NCBI RefSeq assembly: GCF_949628215.1
Contig: NC_134288.1
Location: 10,857,682-10,921,681, forward strand
DNA length: 64,000 bases
Direction of reading: 5' to 3'
Origin: Phalacrocorax aristotelis
Lineage: Eukaryota > Chordata > Aves > Suliformes > Phalacrocoracidae
Shown piece by piece: positions 38,601-50,600 of the stretch; position 1 is the stretch's first letter; every line of letters starts with the position of its first letter. The notes beneath the pieces are model-generated. The model had not been told where the DNA came from. It searched no databases and worked only from the letters and a program-made list of their open reading frames with translations. Both the position numbers and the translations under genes were made by a program.

Positions 38601-40390
38601 CATGGCCCACAGGGGGTCTTCAGGTGAACTCCTGACTCACAGTGGAAGGGACCTGGGGAGTCCCATTCTCTTCAGCAGCAGCTGGGAATGTCAAACCTTG
38701 AGGTGTTGAGACCGTCTGAAGGCACTGACCGGGGCTCGTCTCTCCCAGAACTAGCAGTAAAGCTGGAGGGTCACCATTTCTTTGGGTTTGTAGTGGGACC
38801 ACCAGTGGCACATTAGCACATGACACCCAGGGGGTCCCAGCACCCCACAGGTGACAAGGCAGGTAGATAAGTCAAGCTGTACAGAAGAGGGACAAATTCT
38901 CTCTTTGGATTGTTTTTAACAGTATCCTCTAGAGATGCTTCTGCTCTATATTTTCTATATTCTGAGTTTTTGCTCATAGATTTTTAATCTCTTTTTTCTT
39001 TTTATTTTTCATCTAAAGATGCTTCTGAGAGCTGGGCCTTCATCTCTCAGTGGGGTATTATTTCTTTTCTCACCCGAAATCGTGACCAGCAGTAGGAGAC
39101 AGTGGGAGGCTGCATAGTATTGGGGGATTACAGCTTTGCGAGGGAACAAGCTGCAGCACAGCTTGGATGAGGACAATTGATTGAAACAGCCATTATTACT
39201 TGCTGCAGCACGAAGACTTAAAAAGCAATAGTGATTTCCGATCCCCGCTTCTTATCTCAGATGTCTGCGTTTAAAGCCTGCGGCGGGAATATGAGCCCTG
39301 TATGAGCCCTAATTCCTGTGTCTGGGGTGGAAAACAGCTTCTTCTCCCTCTCCCAGGGATGATGAAGCAAAGTCCTCCATGGCTGTCTGTCCTGTGGGTG
39401 CAGCTGGAGCGGGGAAGGTGACGTCCTTCCCAGAGAGGAGGCAGGCAGGAGCCTGCTGCCTTCCTCTGTGCTGCTGCAGTGGGCAGGAGCAAGAAGAAAA
39501 CCTTCAGCTCCCACTGTAACCAGGGAGCTGAGAGGTTAACTGGCACTTTTGCACTCATTAGGACATCCTGAACTGTCCTGGAAGGAAATTTGCCCAGCTT
39601 TGGGGCTGAACTGGCTTCCCCACTTGATACACGGCTGTCTGGGAAGGGGGTTAGGACAGGAGGTAGCCATGCAGGTCCCTCATTCAGCTTCCTGCAACCC
39701 TGCAGGCTCTGGGAGGGATGCTTGGTTTAGAAGGGGATTTATTTGGTGAATTGTTAAGGGGATTTATTTCCCTACTTCCAGCCTGCAATTTGTGGCTAAT
39801 GTGGGCTGTTGTGTTCTGCAGCAAGCCAGCCCCAGCAGCCTGATGAAATTAAAACGAATGAGTGGGCATGCAGGTTTTCCCTGGGGTGAATGTGTGCAAC
39901 GAGTGGGCAAGTGTCTCCTTGAAGGTGGTTTCTGCTCTCCCAGAAACAGCTGCAGCAGCCTGGCCTCGGGTGCCGTGCTCAGAGGGTCTGCCCGGGCAGG
40001 GACAGCCTGAGTTTGCAGCTTTCCTCGCAGAAGCACAGGACCAGCCTGCGTGCGAGGCTGAGCAGCGCTGCAGGAGATCCGGCAATGTCGAGCTGAAAGC
40101 AGAGAGTGCCGCTTAGTGCTGCTGGGCTGAAACACAGGGCCCCGCTGGGCGCTTTGCTGGATGGCAGACCGGCCAGCTCGGTGCACCGATGGGAGCTGGA
40201 GCCCCTCCTAAGCATGGGAGGGGGCCTTGGCCAGAGCAAGCCCCTTCTCCCCTTGTAGCCTTGCACCCCATGACAGCAAAGAGAAGCCAACACTCCTGTC
40301 TTAAACATTTCACATGGAGAAAAGCACAGAGGCAGGCGGGATGCTGTTGTAAGAGGAGATGCTTAGAGATGGGGCTCCCCATGGTCAGCG
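32660..40390. other. Intergenic region between OPRL1 and NPBWR2, left part
   Basis: I see no supportable gene. In human, LKAAEAR1 lies in this interval; I looked for its name motif and did not see it. Small features only: a C9 run near 32920, an A-rich stretch around 33570-33600 and a T-rich run at about 34386-34401. Confidence 0.5.
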
Positions 40391-40733
40391 AGAGAGGGCT
40401 TGGGGGGATCTGAGCAGTATCTGTAAATGGCTGATGGAGGGTGCACAGAAGAGGGAGCCAGACTCTTCTCAGCGGTGTCAGTGGCAGGACAGGAGGCACA
40501 AACTGAAATATGGGAAATTCCATTTAAACACAGGAAAAAAGTTTTACTGTGAGAGTGGTGAAGTACTAGAACAGGTTGCCCAAAGGTGTTTTGGCATCTC
40601 CCTCCTTGGAGACATTCAAACCCAAGTGGGCATGGTCCTGGGCAACATGCTGTAGGTGACCCTGTTTGAGCAGGGGGCTTGGACTGGGCGATCTCCGGGG
40701 TGCCTCCACCCTTAGGCACTCTGTGATTCTGTG
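40391..40733 (+). mobile_element. CR1 LINE, 5'-truncated 3' end (copy 1)
   Basis: This matches the 3' part of an avian CR1 element in forward orientation: GGATCTGAGCAGTATCTG, AGCCAGACTCTTCTCAG, then GGAGACATTCAAACCC, and the terminal GTGATTCTGTG. It is about 340 bases long and diverged, with its open frame broken. It carries only the end of ORF2 plus the short 3' tail. Confidence 0.9.
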
Positions 40734-43230
40734 ACAAACATGACATATGATTCAAAGGGGAATAGCTCCAGCAATGACACTGTCAAGTTTTAAAGCGGGT
40801 GACTTGCACCTGAAAAGTCCTTTCCACCTAATGAAATATATTAGGTTTTCCACCTAATAAAATGTATTGTCTCTCCTACAGCCCTAATGCTAATGAATAG
40901 TGGCACTGCAGCTAACTAGACAATTTGTGTGTGAGGTGGTATCACCCGAGTCTGTTTTCTGCACTCAGAGAGGTTTTTCCTCCTGGGGAGCCCATTGCCA
41001 GCAGGTGGCAACCGTGCTAAAGCAGTGGGTGCCGGAGATGCCTGCCTCCCTGGGCTGCCCCAACGGGTCATGCAACACCTCTCTGCACTCCCTCCTCTGC
41101 TGCTGGCACCTGCCTCCTTCCCCGTGAAGGTCGGTCAGGACCACAGCACCCAGCTGTCCTTCCAGAATCGGCCACCTGTATGGTCTTCACTCCTCCGTCT
41201 GCCAGCTCTTCCCCCTCTTCTCCAAATTCTTGTCATTTGACACCTCTTGAGAGCCATCAGCACCTTCTAAGTGGAGCTGATCTATTCTCCAGGAGCCTCC
41301 CTGTTCCTCCCTTTGTCGCTGGGGCTTGCTAAGTGACCACACCACACACCTGGATGTGCCAACACACACTCTCCGGACCAGGTTTTGAAAAATCCTTGTG
41401 TTTTCTGATAGCTGTAAGGTGCACCTAATGCGAAATACAGATGAACCATGAAACTTGGCTCTGGGAATTTTGTGGGCACTAAGTCTGGGTGGTTTAAGAC
41501 TGTGAGATTAAGGACCCACTGCTGTGGTCTGTTCCTCATCAGGCTGGTTGAGACAGGGGATTCAGCTCTTGGTCTTTACATCAAGTTAATGTTACAGTTG
41601 GTATAAAAAAAATAAGTTCCTGGAGAAGTTTCACCTGGAAGAATGTGTAGAATGTGTTCTCCTTCATTGTTCTTCCAAAGTTAACACCTTTAATAAGGAG
41701 AAGGCAACACAATTGATCCTGTATTCACAAATCTCCTTCAGTTTTCTAAAAGGGAAAAATGAAATTGCCATCATGATGTATTGAAGGTCATTAATTTTGG
41801 TGTCAGAGCCCTGAGAGCACTTATAGGACTGAATTGCCCTGAGTGGCCTCACCTGGGGCCTCCAGCCATACTCTTGCCTGTTGCTCCAGGAACCCCTTTA
41901 AGCTGAGCCCTGCAGCATCCCATGTTTCCAGCTCTACCTGCTGGATGGATTTTGGGCTCATGTGGCAGCCTTATCTTTAGCACCATTTTCTGGATAGACC
42001 TTGGATGACTGCTCTAGGTAGCTTGTCTCCTGGCTGGGTTCTGGTGTGTGCAATATAGCTGGTCTCTAGCCCCATCTTTTGTTTTGCCTGTTGTGTACTT
42101 TCCTGGTGGAGCTTGGAGAAGTAAGAACCCAGCTTGGTGCTTGTGGACCTGGGGAAAGCTGGAGAGTTAAATATTAACTGAGGCAGCCACCCTTAAACCA
42201 GTAGTACGTATGCCCTGCAGGGATTACAGGATGTGAGGATAAGCTCTTTACAGACCTCCTGCTTACCACAGCCCTACAAGACAGCTTACTGCTGTATTCA
42301 GCTGGGCATTGCCCCCTAGGACAAGGGCTTGGAGCAGTTTGGTTTTTGCAGAGGTGACGAGAAGAGGCATTCTCTGGCATTGCTTTGGCAATAAAAAGTC
42401 CACTTGCATTTAACAAGGTGCTTTGGTGGCTAATATAGAGCCAAAACAAGGGAGCTGTGGCATGTGTGCTATCCTGGCTGTGGTAGGTCACTGCTAAGGA
42501 CTGAATGGGGGAATAAGCCCTGCTCACCTCCACAGGTAGGCTTTTCCACCACTGTAAAAGCTGGAAGATGTGGTGTGCTCATCCCACTATCAGTGAGGGA
42601 GAGGTTCCCTTGCTGGGAGGGGAATGGGATTTCAATGTGTTTATGGTAGTTCTTGAAGCTTTCAGTGCTGTGTTTCTGATCTCCAGCATTCCTCTCAGGC
42701 CTTGGCTCTGTTGAAGTACCTTGCTTTACTATTTACCTGTTGAAGAAGGAATTTTATCTGCAGTGTTTGTTTGGGTTTTTCTTGTGACTTACAAAACAGC
42801 TTAATTTTGTTATAATATCTACAATAATTTCTTTTACAGTAGGTAAAATGCAATATATATAGCAATGACATAGGACAAGTAGCATAAGCTTTCTCTGGTG
42901 AAAGAAGGACCACTCTTTCCTTTCCCCATGAGGTTTATTTCATTAATTGCTCTTAAATATGTATTTGACACTTAACAGGAAAAACTAATTAAAAATAATT
43001 TCTGACACGATTCCCCCAGTTGCCATTGTATTTGTATGGTGTGTTGTTTAACACTATTTTTGAGACCCAGATCTTGCATTTAGTTTAAATTTAACCTGTG
43101 TTAACAGTTCAGGAAAATGGAAATTTGGGGTGGAAAATAAACATTCCCTCAAAATCAAAGCCATAACACACATATACACACACGGACACGAAAATGGTGA
43201 GTATTTTCTTCCAAATAGTCCTCTTGCATC
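40734..43230. other. Intergenic region between CR1 copy 1 and NPBWR2
   Basis: No gene is visible. The stretch is AT-leaning from about 42700 onwards. A TTTATT at 42934-42939 would be a second minus-strand poly(A) signal beyond the one listed for NPBWR2. Confidence 0.5.
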
Positions 43231-43240
43231 CTCTGTCCAT

Positions 43241-43246
43241 TTTATT
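43241..43246 (-). terminator. NPBWR2: Candidate NPBWR2 polyadenylation signal
   Basis: AATAAA on the minus strand lies about 450 bases past the NPBWR2 stop codon. This would give a short 3' UTR. A second copy lies at 42934-42939. Confidence 0.45.
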
Positions 43247-43696
43247 CATATGTCATTGAAAGTGTTTGTTAGCTCTGTTCCGTGAAACCATCCTCAGATG
43301 AACATAGATGTTCATAGATGAACATAGCTATTAAAAACTGAGCATTACATTAATCTGAAAGCTGGGCTCCAGCTGTACAGCAGATGGCAATAAAGGACCA
43401 CTACGTAGTAGAAGTACACCTCTGACAAAGTTTTCTGTCCTTAATGCTTCAGGGTGTATGATTAAAAACAAGAATATAGAAATGAAACTTTGAGTAGTTG
43501 GGAGGCACAGAGAGTGGAAAATGCAAGACTCACAAGTAAGCAGGACAAACCATGTGAATGATAATGATAACCAGACACATATATTACTTGTAAATGAAAG
43601 AAAGAATATTATGCATTCATTAGCCACCCCTTCTGTCTGCAAAGGTGCTCCTGCAAAGCCGTGGGAGGGAAGGGATCTGCAAGCCCCAACCACTGT

Positions 43697-44695
43697 TCAA
43701 GAAGTTCTGCATTCCAGCATCTTCCGGAAACTTTTCCGAAAGCTGTCATCCAGGAAAGCGTATAAGAAAGGGTTCAGGCATGAATTGGCATAGCTTAGGC
43801 TGGTGATGAAGTAGGATATACCGATGACCATGGAGGTCTGGGGTAAGTCCGTGGTCAAAGCCACAATGGTGGCCAAGTGGAAGGGGGTCCAACAGAAGAG
43901 ACACACAGCCAGGACTATGAAGACCATAATAGTGACTTTCTTTTTGGCTTTGTCCAGGGCTTTAGCATTAGAGTTCAAGTGCATGTTCCTTAGCTTGTAG
44001 AGCATCATGGTGTAGAGGATGCAGATTGTGGATACCGGAATGGCAAAGCCAAGAATGAGGGTATAGATCCTGCTGGCTTTGAACCAAAACCTTTCAGGCT
44101 TGGGAAAATTGAGACCACAACTCTTGATCTCTAGGTCATCTATGTAGACATTGGCAAAGATGATGAAAGGGAGAACTATGATGGTGACTAGAATCCAGAT
44201 GCACAAACTGACAATCCTGGCTGCTCGGTATGTACGATGTGGCATCCTCTTGGACCTGACTGTAGCCAGTACTACCAGATACCTGTCTATGCTCATCACT
44301 GTGAGGAAATAAATGCTGGAGAAGATATTGTAGTGGTCTATGGACAAGATAACCTTGCAAAGGACTTCTCCAAAGGGCCAGTAGTGGAGGAGGTGTTCAG
44401 CAATATTAATGGGCAAGACAAGTGTGAACAAGTCATCAGCTATAGCAAGGTTCAGGATGAACATGTTTGTCACAGTCTTCATCTTAGGGGCCTTGAGGAT
44501 CACATAGATGACAGCAGTGTTGCCTGTGAGCCCAACAGCACAGATCACAGAGTAAATCACAGGGAGGACAATGTAGAAATCAGCTGCCTGCTCTTGGAAG
44601 GTTAAGTTGAACCTCATACTGTTGTCCAGGTAGCAGCTGTTGCCTGCATTGCTGCAGGTGCTGTTCAGATCATCCCAAAGAGAGCTGTTTCCCAT
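43697..44695 (-). CDS. NPBWR2: Neuropeptide B/W receptor 2
   Basis: A single uninterrupted 332-residue class A GPCR; human NPBWR2 has 333. Known role: plasma-membrane receptor for neuropeptides B and W, coupled to Gi. Visible features: sequons at N3, N11 and N30; GN of TM1 at 58-59; D87 in TM2; the C113-C193 disulfide pair; D120 in TM3; DRY at 137-139; CWTP at 268-271; NPFLY at 308-312; C329 in a short tail. The stretch TDLPQT followed by ISYFITSLSYANSCLNP is the NPBWR hallmark around TM7. I choose NPBWR2 over the close paralogue NPBWR1 because OPRL1 is its convergent neighbour, as on human 20q13.33; the sequence alone would fit either. ATG 44695 has G at -3 and G at +4. The coding region has no intron, frameshift or missing key residue. 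Confidence 0.95.
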   Translation of the reverse strand: MGNSSLWDDLNSTCSNAGNSCYLDNSMRFNLTFQEQAADFYIVLPVIYSVICAVGLTGNTAVIYVILKAPKMKTVTNMFILNLAIADDLFTLVLPINIAEHLLHYWPFGEVLCKVILSIDHYNIFSSIYFLTVMSIDRYLVVLATVRSKRMPHRTYRAARIVSLCIWILVTIIVLPFIIFANVYIDDLEIKSCGLNFPKPERFWFKASRIYTLILGFAIPVSTICILYTMMLYKLRNMHLNSNAKALDKAKKKVTIMVFIVLAVCLFCWTPFHLATIVALTTDLPQTSMVIGISYFITSLSYANSCLNPFLYAFLDDSFRKSFRKMLECRTS

Positions 44696-44727
44696 GCCTG
44701 CTGGTCACAGACTACCCTCAGATGTCA

Positions 44728-45853
44728 CTGAAAGCCTTGCTAGCTCAGGAGGGAGAGCCTTTTTTCTATTTGAGAAGCAGCTGCTATCTCCAGAAGTGGG
44801 TTGTTTCCAAAGGGTGGGTTGTGAGGCAGCATGGATCATCTAACTTACCTTTCCTGTCCCCTACCATTGGGGAAGTTAGATTTTTGAAGTGACTGGGGAG
44901 AGGGGGGAAGGGGGAGATGGAAAGACACGTAAGGCTCCATGAACAAAGCAAACGAGAGTTATAACTCCCTAGGTAAGTCAAGGAACTGTTCTCTCTGAGA
45001 GCATCCTGGTGAGCTATGGTTTTTTTCTGCTGTGAAAGTCAAGTAGCTCCAGTTGAGCTCTCTGCAGCAAGAGTCCTTCTTGGGGCTGGCAGGAACAGGG
45101 AGGGGAGAGAGAGGAAGCTTTGTGCCTGGTCTGCTATTCACAGCCCTTGGAGGACTCGAGCGATGGCTGCTGTCTCACTTGCATAGCGCTTGCTTTTCCA
45201 TGCCAGAGCAGAAGTGTTGCAGTATTTAATTAGTGCCTTTCTTTGTGTTGAAGTTCAGACTCCTTTCATTGACTGAGATTTCACAAACAATGAAGTTTCC
45301 GACATGGCTACTCCCCACTCCCAGGGTCCCCTATCAAAAGAAGAAGGAGGGGAAATAGAGTTCAAGGAGTATTTCCACAACTATGGCTTAAAGGGGCTTA
45401 ACCCACAATTAAAGTAACTCTTTAACCAAGGGTAGGTTATGATCTTATTCAATATGAAGACCATCCCCATTGCAAACAACCGTGGCAGCACACAAAACTT
45501 GGCACAATGGACAGACAGACCTGTAAATCTCAAAAGTTCAGGATTATTCTGGGAAGAGGGGGGAGAAGTACCCTGAAAGCAAATCCACTTTAGAGTCAAA
45601 GCAAGAATTACCCCATCTGTCTACATGTCTAGCAGTTGCCACTTCCATCACTATTGCCTGACCCGTACTTCCAAGAATTCCTCTGCAGGGAAGCGAACGA
45701 AAAACCAACCCCCCACGAAGATCAAAGATTTGGCAATTGGTCCCCAGCCCCTGCAAAGAGAAGTGCCTCACTTCACTTGCGTTTTGTTGTCGCAGAGAAA
45801 TATCGTGAGCAGGAAAGCTGTCACTGGGAATTGAGGGTTCAAGCATCCCTTAC
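44728..45853 (-). other. NPBWR2: Possible NPBWR2 5' UTR intron
   Basis: On the minus strand CACCAG|GTAAGG gives a perfect donor after 45854. A pyrimidine-rich stretch ending CTTTCAG gives an acceptor whose last base is 44728, 32 bases before the start codon. Splicing would remove about 1.1 kb and place the promoter near 46 kb. This is inferred from splice-site quality alone. Confidence 0.4.
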
Positions 45854-45854
45854 C

Positions 45855-46083
45855 TGGTGAGCGTCTCCGGCTGCCTCCTCCGGCACCTGCTGCTCGGCAC
45901 TGTTGAGCCTCTTCTCTCTAATCCGAGTTGGAGGAGGGTCTGTGGGATGCTGACGTTACCGGGCTTTGCAATCATATCAACATGGTGGCTCTGTGTGTGC
46001 ATTGCATGTCTGAGCAATTAGCACTTGTTCACACCACAGAAGGGGGGAAAAAAGTTTTTTCTCTGCAGGACTATTTAAATAGT
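45855..46083 (-). promoter_or_regulatory. NPBWR2: Probable NPBWR2 first exon and promoter
   Basis: The sequence becomes moderately CpG-rich just upstream of the predicted donor. It contains a near-complete cAMP-response element (TGACGTTA, 45951-45958) and an AT-rich 14-base palindrome, ACTATTTAAATAGT, at 46070-46083 that could act as a TATA-like box for leftward transcription. The transcription start is not defined. Confidence 0.4.
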
Positions 46084-46303
46084 AAATAAGGTAGATGCTG
46101 GCGAACAGCCGATCCTCCAGGGCTGTTCTCTTCAGTAATGAGGGATATGTTGAGGGGCACAGGCAGCACCCTGGGCTGGCAAGCTGTGGCTGGCTGAATG
46201 AGGGCTATCTGAAATGGTGGGAAACAGCGGGGGTGTGTGTGTGAACGTTAAACTGCTTCAATAGGAAACACTGGCTGGTTTTAACAAAGGAAGATGCACA
46301 AAT

Positions 46304-46317
46304 GGGGGGGGGGGGGG
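46304..46317 (+). repeat. Poly-G tract (14 G)
   Basis: An uninterrupted run of 14 G followed by A/G-rich sequence lies about 0.3 kb beyond the predicted NPBWR2 promoter. It is prone to length error. Confidence 0.9.
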
Positions 46318-47157
46318 AGGAGTGGGAGGAGGGTACACAACACTACAGTGCTCAAAATGAACGAATAAACAGATGTACCTTGCCAGATCTATGCTGGTTT
46401 CAGCTGCTCTGGGGAAGCTCAGCTGGTTTTCCCCAGCTGGGTCTCCGGTCCAGCTTTGGAAATGCAGCTAAATCCTTCAGATGTGCATCACAAGATGCAG
46501 GAGTCCTGTGAAGCTTGGCAGAAATGCACTCCAGGTTACACAGCAAAACCAGCAACAATGTTAGATCACTTTACCTTCATGTCCCTATAAAAAAAGGAAA
46601 AAGGATATCAAGGGTCTTTTGATTCTCCTTTAGTCTTCTAAATATATTGCCTGCCTGCAGGTTGCCTGACCTTTGTTTCAATACTAGTCGAGAGAAAATG
46701 CAGGCGTCCATCAGAGCTATGCCTGACAGTATGCAGTGTCATTTAACCAAGGAGGTCAGCTCGTTTATATGAACTAAGAGCTGTATCTGACTTTGCTCCT
46801 CTTCTGGGGTTGTTTACTCTTTTTCTAGCAAGATTACTGTGCACCAGTAACTGGGTGGGAACAAAGCACTTCATTGCACTCAGGGAGGTGAGTTCTTAAG
46901 GCCATGGGTATAACTGACTTTTCAGCAGATGGTAATTTTTCTTTATACCCAGTGTACAATTCTTACAGCTGATTTCTGTATCTTGGCCAAAATGTGGCCA
47001 GCCATTAGGCCTAAGCAAAATTAAACAGAAATTAAAGACTATGCAAGAAGACCCATGGGAATGATATGGATAATTTTTCTTCAGATGAAAGACTGTCTCC
47101 CAGAGCCCTCCTCTTGCCTGTTTTGGGAAAGCTGGCACAGTTTGTAGGTAGTTTGCC

Positions 47158-47680
47158 CTGGTGAGACCACATCTGGAGTGCTGTGTCCAGTTTTGGCCCC
47201 CCCAGTTAAGAAGGACGTGAAACTGCTTGAGCCAGTCCAGCGGAGAGCTACCAAGATGATCAGGGGACTGGAGCATCTCCCTTATGAGGAAAGGCTGAGA
47301 GACCTGGGCTTGTTCAGCCCGGAGAAGAGAAGGCTGAGGGGGGATCTCATCAACACCTATAAATATCAAAAGGGTGGGTGTCAGTACGATGGGACTAGGC
47401 TCTTTTCAATAGTGCCCAGTGACAGGCCAAGGGGCAACAGGCACAGGTTGGAACATGGGAAGTTCCACCTCAATATGAGAAAAAAACCCCTTCCCTGTGC
47501 GGGTGCCAGAGCAGGGGCACAGGCTGCCCAGGGAGGCTGTGGGGTCCCTTCCCTGGAGACATTCACACCCCGCCTGGACGCGGCCCTGTGCCCCTGCTCT
47601 GGGGGTGCCTGCTCCAGCACGGGGTTGGACAGATGCTCTCCAGAGGTCCCTTCCAACCCCCACCATCCTGTGATTCTGTT
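47158..47680 (+). mobile_element. CR1 LINE 3' end (copy 2)
   Basis: This forward-oriented CR1 fragment of about 520 bases begins near GTGAGACCACATCTGGAG and ends CCTGTGATTCTG. One frame reads the conserved end of the CR1 ORF2 protein ([20 protein letters not shown], then [17 protein letters not shown]) before it drifts out of frame in the GC-rich 3' part. It is 5'-truncated, as most CR1 copies are. Confidence 0.93.
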
Positions 47681-50600
47681 GTAAGGGAAGCAAGGTTTTG
47701 ATGGGTCTGCAAGGGGAAGGCAGTTTTCCAGGTGTCGCTGTTGTCTTTGTCAAAGAGAAGAAAATACTGGAAGACAGAGAATTTCAGAAGAATTTTATGT
47801 TAAATTTACTGATCAGTAACTATTCCCCAGGGCAAAAGGGTGTAAAAATATTTTGCATTGAAAATGCTTCCATTGTGGCTTTCTGTTTTTCAGCATAAAG
47901 CACATCTCTCAGGTCTCTGGGAGAGCTGAAAAGCTGTCTTTTCACTCCCCAAACTGTGTTATCTTGGAATTGGCTGTCACACTGCCTTGGCCAGTGGCTG
48001 TGTGCCCAGGTGCTGTGTGTTTTGGGACATATGCTTAAGGGGATGGGAGTCTGGGAGCTGGGGAGGGCTGCTGGGGTGGCTGTGCCCTGTACGGGGGCCA
48101 CATCCCTCCCCAGCTGCCTGAGCTGCCCTACTCCTTTTATCCATAGAGAGCACGGTCTCCTGTGCGCCTTGGTTAGGATGTGTTTGATTAAAACAACTTT
48201 GTCAGAAATGAGATGGAGACTGAGAATTTAATCTCATTGTCTGGTGTGAGTAGAGGGGCTTTTGTTTCTTTTATATCCCCAAGAAAATGCATGGCACCTG
48301 CTTTCTGAGCTGTGCTCCTTACTTAGTTCCTCTAACAGATTTGCAGTAAAACTCACCTGCTTTGGGGAGAGCAATTGCAAACAGATCTAAATTCGTGCAT
48401 GAACTTGCATTGCAGCAGGAACACCTCCATCAACAAAGAAAAAATCTTTCCCTTGTGTTGGCTCTGGAGCCAGCCAGAGCCAGTGGCTGAGCACAGAGGA
48501 GACACTTTGTGTGTGTTGGCATGATGTGAAATGGGGAGTGCCTGGAGGGAAGGCTGAGAGGATCTTTTATTCGTCTTGTTTTCTCTGGCTGGGTGTCCAT
48601 TCCACTTGATTATAAATCTTAGTGTGGCACAAAGCCGTAAAAACCAAGCAGTAGTTCAAGTTGCTGTTACGAAGAACATGAGCTGTTATTTTCCCTCTGA
48701 GCCGCTTGGACTTATTCTTGCACGGGCAGCTCCATTGCCAGCATGGTGCAAGAGGGACAAAGTTTCTATCCCTGGCAAATCTATGCCTTGGAGATGGACT
48801 TTGCCTCTCGAAACCCATGTTCACACTGGAGTCAGCTGTGCAAACAAAAAGAAAAGGCTGTAAATTAGGGAGGGGGAAATCTCTTGCAACGCTGAATCAA
48901 TAGCGATCTGTTGCCTTCAAAAAGTTGATGTGCTGCTGACTCCAGACAAAGACCATCCATAATTTTGGAGTTATGGAGAACTGTGCTGCCACCTGTGCCT
49001 GGAGGGCATCAGGAGTGCCTGGCACCGGCAGGGCTGAGCCACAGCAGCAGCTCACACCTTGCTTGGGACAGCCAGGGAAGAAGCTTTCTTTGCCTGGGTT
49101 GTTTTTGGAGAGAACTGCAAAATATCTGTCTGAACGATGGGATTATTTCCCCACCAACAGTGTGAGTGATGCTATCTGAGCCCTCTAAGATGCTTCAGCC
49201 CTCCAGTGGGGGCATGTTGTCTAAAGGGTTGTCATCTAAGGCAGAAGGGTGGTTGTATAAGGCAGAAGGCTGCCTCTAACCAGGTTTCAGTCATTTTGAG
49301 GAGAACCTCTCCAGGTCACTAGGAGTGAAGCCTACCTCACCTCCCTTGTTAATCCACAGGGGTAATTGAAGAGGATTAATTACTCTGGATCAGCCTCTGA
49401 GATGGACCTCCTTTTCCTTCTCCTATTTCAAAGTCACAGTAATCTTGGATGGATTTAATTTTGATACTTTGTTGAAATAAAGCTGTTTTTTATTCCATCC
49501 AGGAGCACCAAGGGAGATGAAGTCAGGCTTGCTAGAGGGGTGACTTCACTGGGGAAAGGAATGAGTGTGCCCTTCCTGCAAGGTCTCATAGGAATAGCAG
49601 ACATGTTCAGTCATTTAAAATGAAACGCATTAACTGTGGGAAAGAAAACTCAGAACTGATTATGCTCTGCTTTACTGGGGGTGGTAATGTTTGAAATTTT
49701 TAATGCACCTGTGCTACTGCTGCCTAGAGTCAGATCACCTGCTGGTCAGGCAGTAGCTTTCCAGGGCTTTTTCACCCCCTTTTAAAACTATAATATTGTC
49801 TTTGAGTAGAGTTCAAGGAGAGCTTCTAAATAAAGCAAAATGAAGATGGCTTCTTTGTCACCCAGGGTACCCCTCAGGATGCACCTTACTTTTGGCATTC
49901 TCACTTTGGTGACAAGGTATGATCATCCCCCTGTGGTCACAGTGCTGGTAATCCTTGTCCTTTTCTGGGGTAGGCTTTGAACCTCACCTCCATCTCTTTG
50001 CCAGTCACCCTGGGAAGATCCATAAACAATTTGCAGAGACAGAGCAGAGGTTTGTCTGGAAAGCTGGGACTCAGAGGAGGGTGTAATCAGGTGAACAGGT
50101 CAGATCTGGATTGGGATTGCTGTTCTAGGACTCCAGCTTTCCCAGACACCTAAAGGGATTGTTTTCCACTTTGCTTCACTTCCCAGCATTGGATGAAGGG
50201 GTTGTGCAGTGCTGGACTCAACATCCCTCCCAGCAGCTAAGCCAGGGAGCAGCAGCCCTCTGCTTCACAGGCCCTGGACATGACCATGGAACTCCTGCAG
50301 CCCCAGAGAAGTCCTGTGACTCGTTCTTGGTAAAACTGCTTTTCTTCCCACCCCTGCCCCTTGAGAGGAGATAATGCTGTTTTCTTGGGCTCCAGCTGTG
50401 GTCAAAGAGTCAAGTTCATATCAAGGACACAGATACACAATCAATACTCTTTGCTCAGCAAAACAAAATGTTCTCAGCTGACTATCTTCCAGTCACTGCT
50501 TATTAGGGTTATTTATTTGTATGAGGTGTTCAGGCTTTTCAAAAGACGGTACAACACTGCAGGTTAATATTCAGAACCGGTTATGTCCAACAGTCAGTAA

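Noticed and set aside
44237-44605. 122-codon plus-strand open frame
   Set aside because: It is antisense to the NPBWR2 coding region, whose seven-helix protein explains this sequence.
43697-44695. Assignment of the minus-strand receptor to NPBWR1
   Set aside because: The protein is similar to both paralogues, but the adjacent convergent OPRL1 gene matches the NPBWR2 locus. A phylogeny would settle it.
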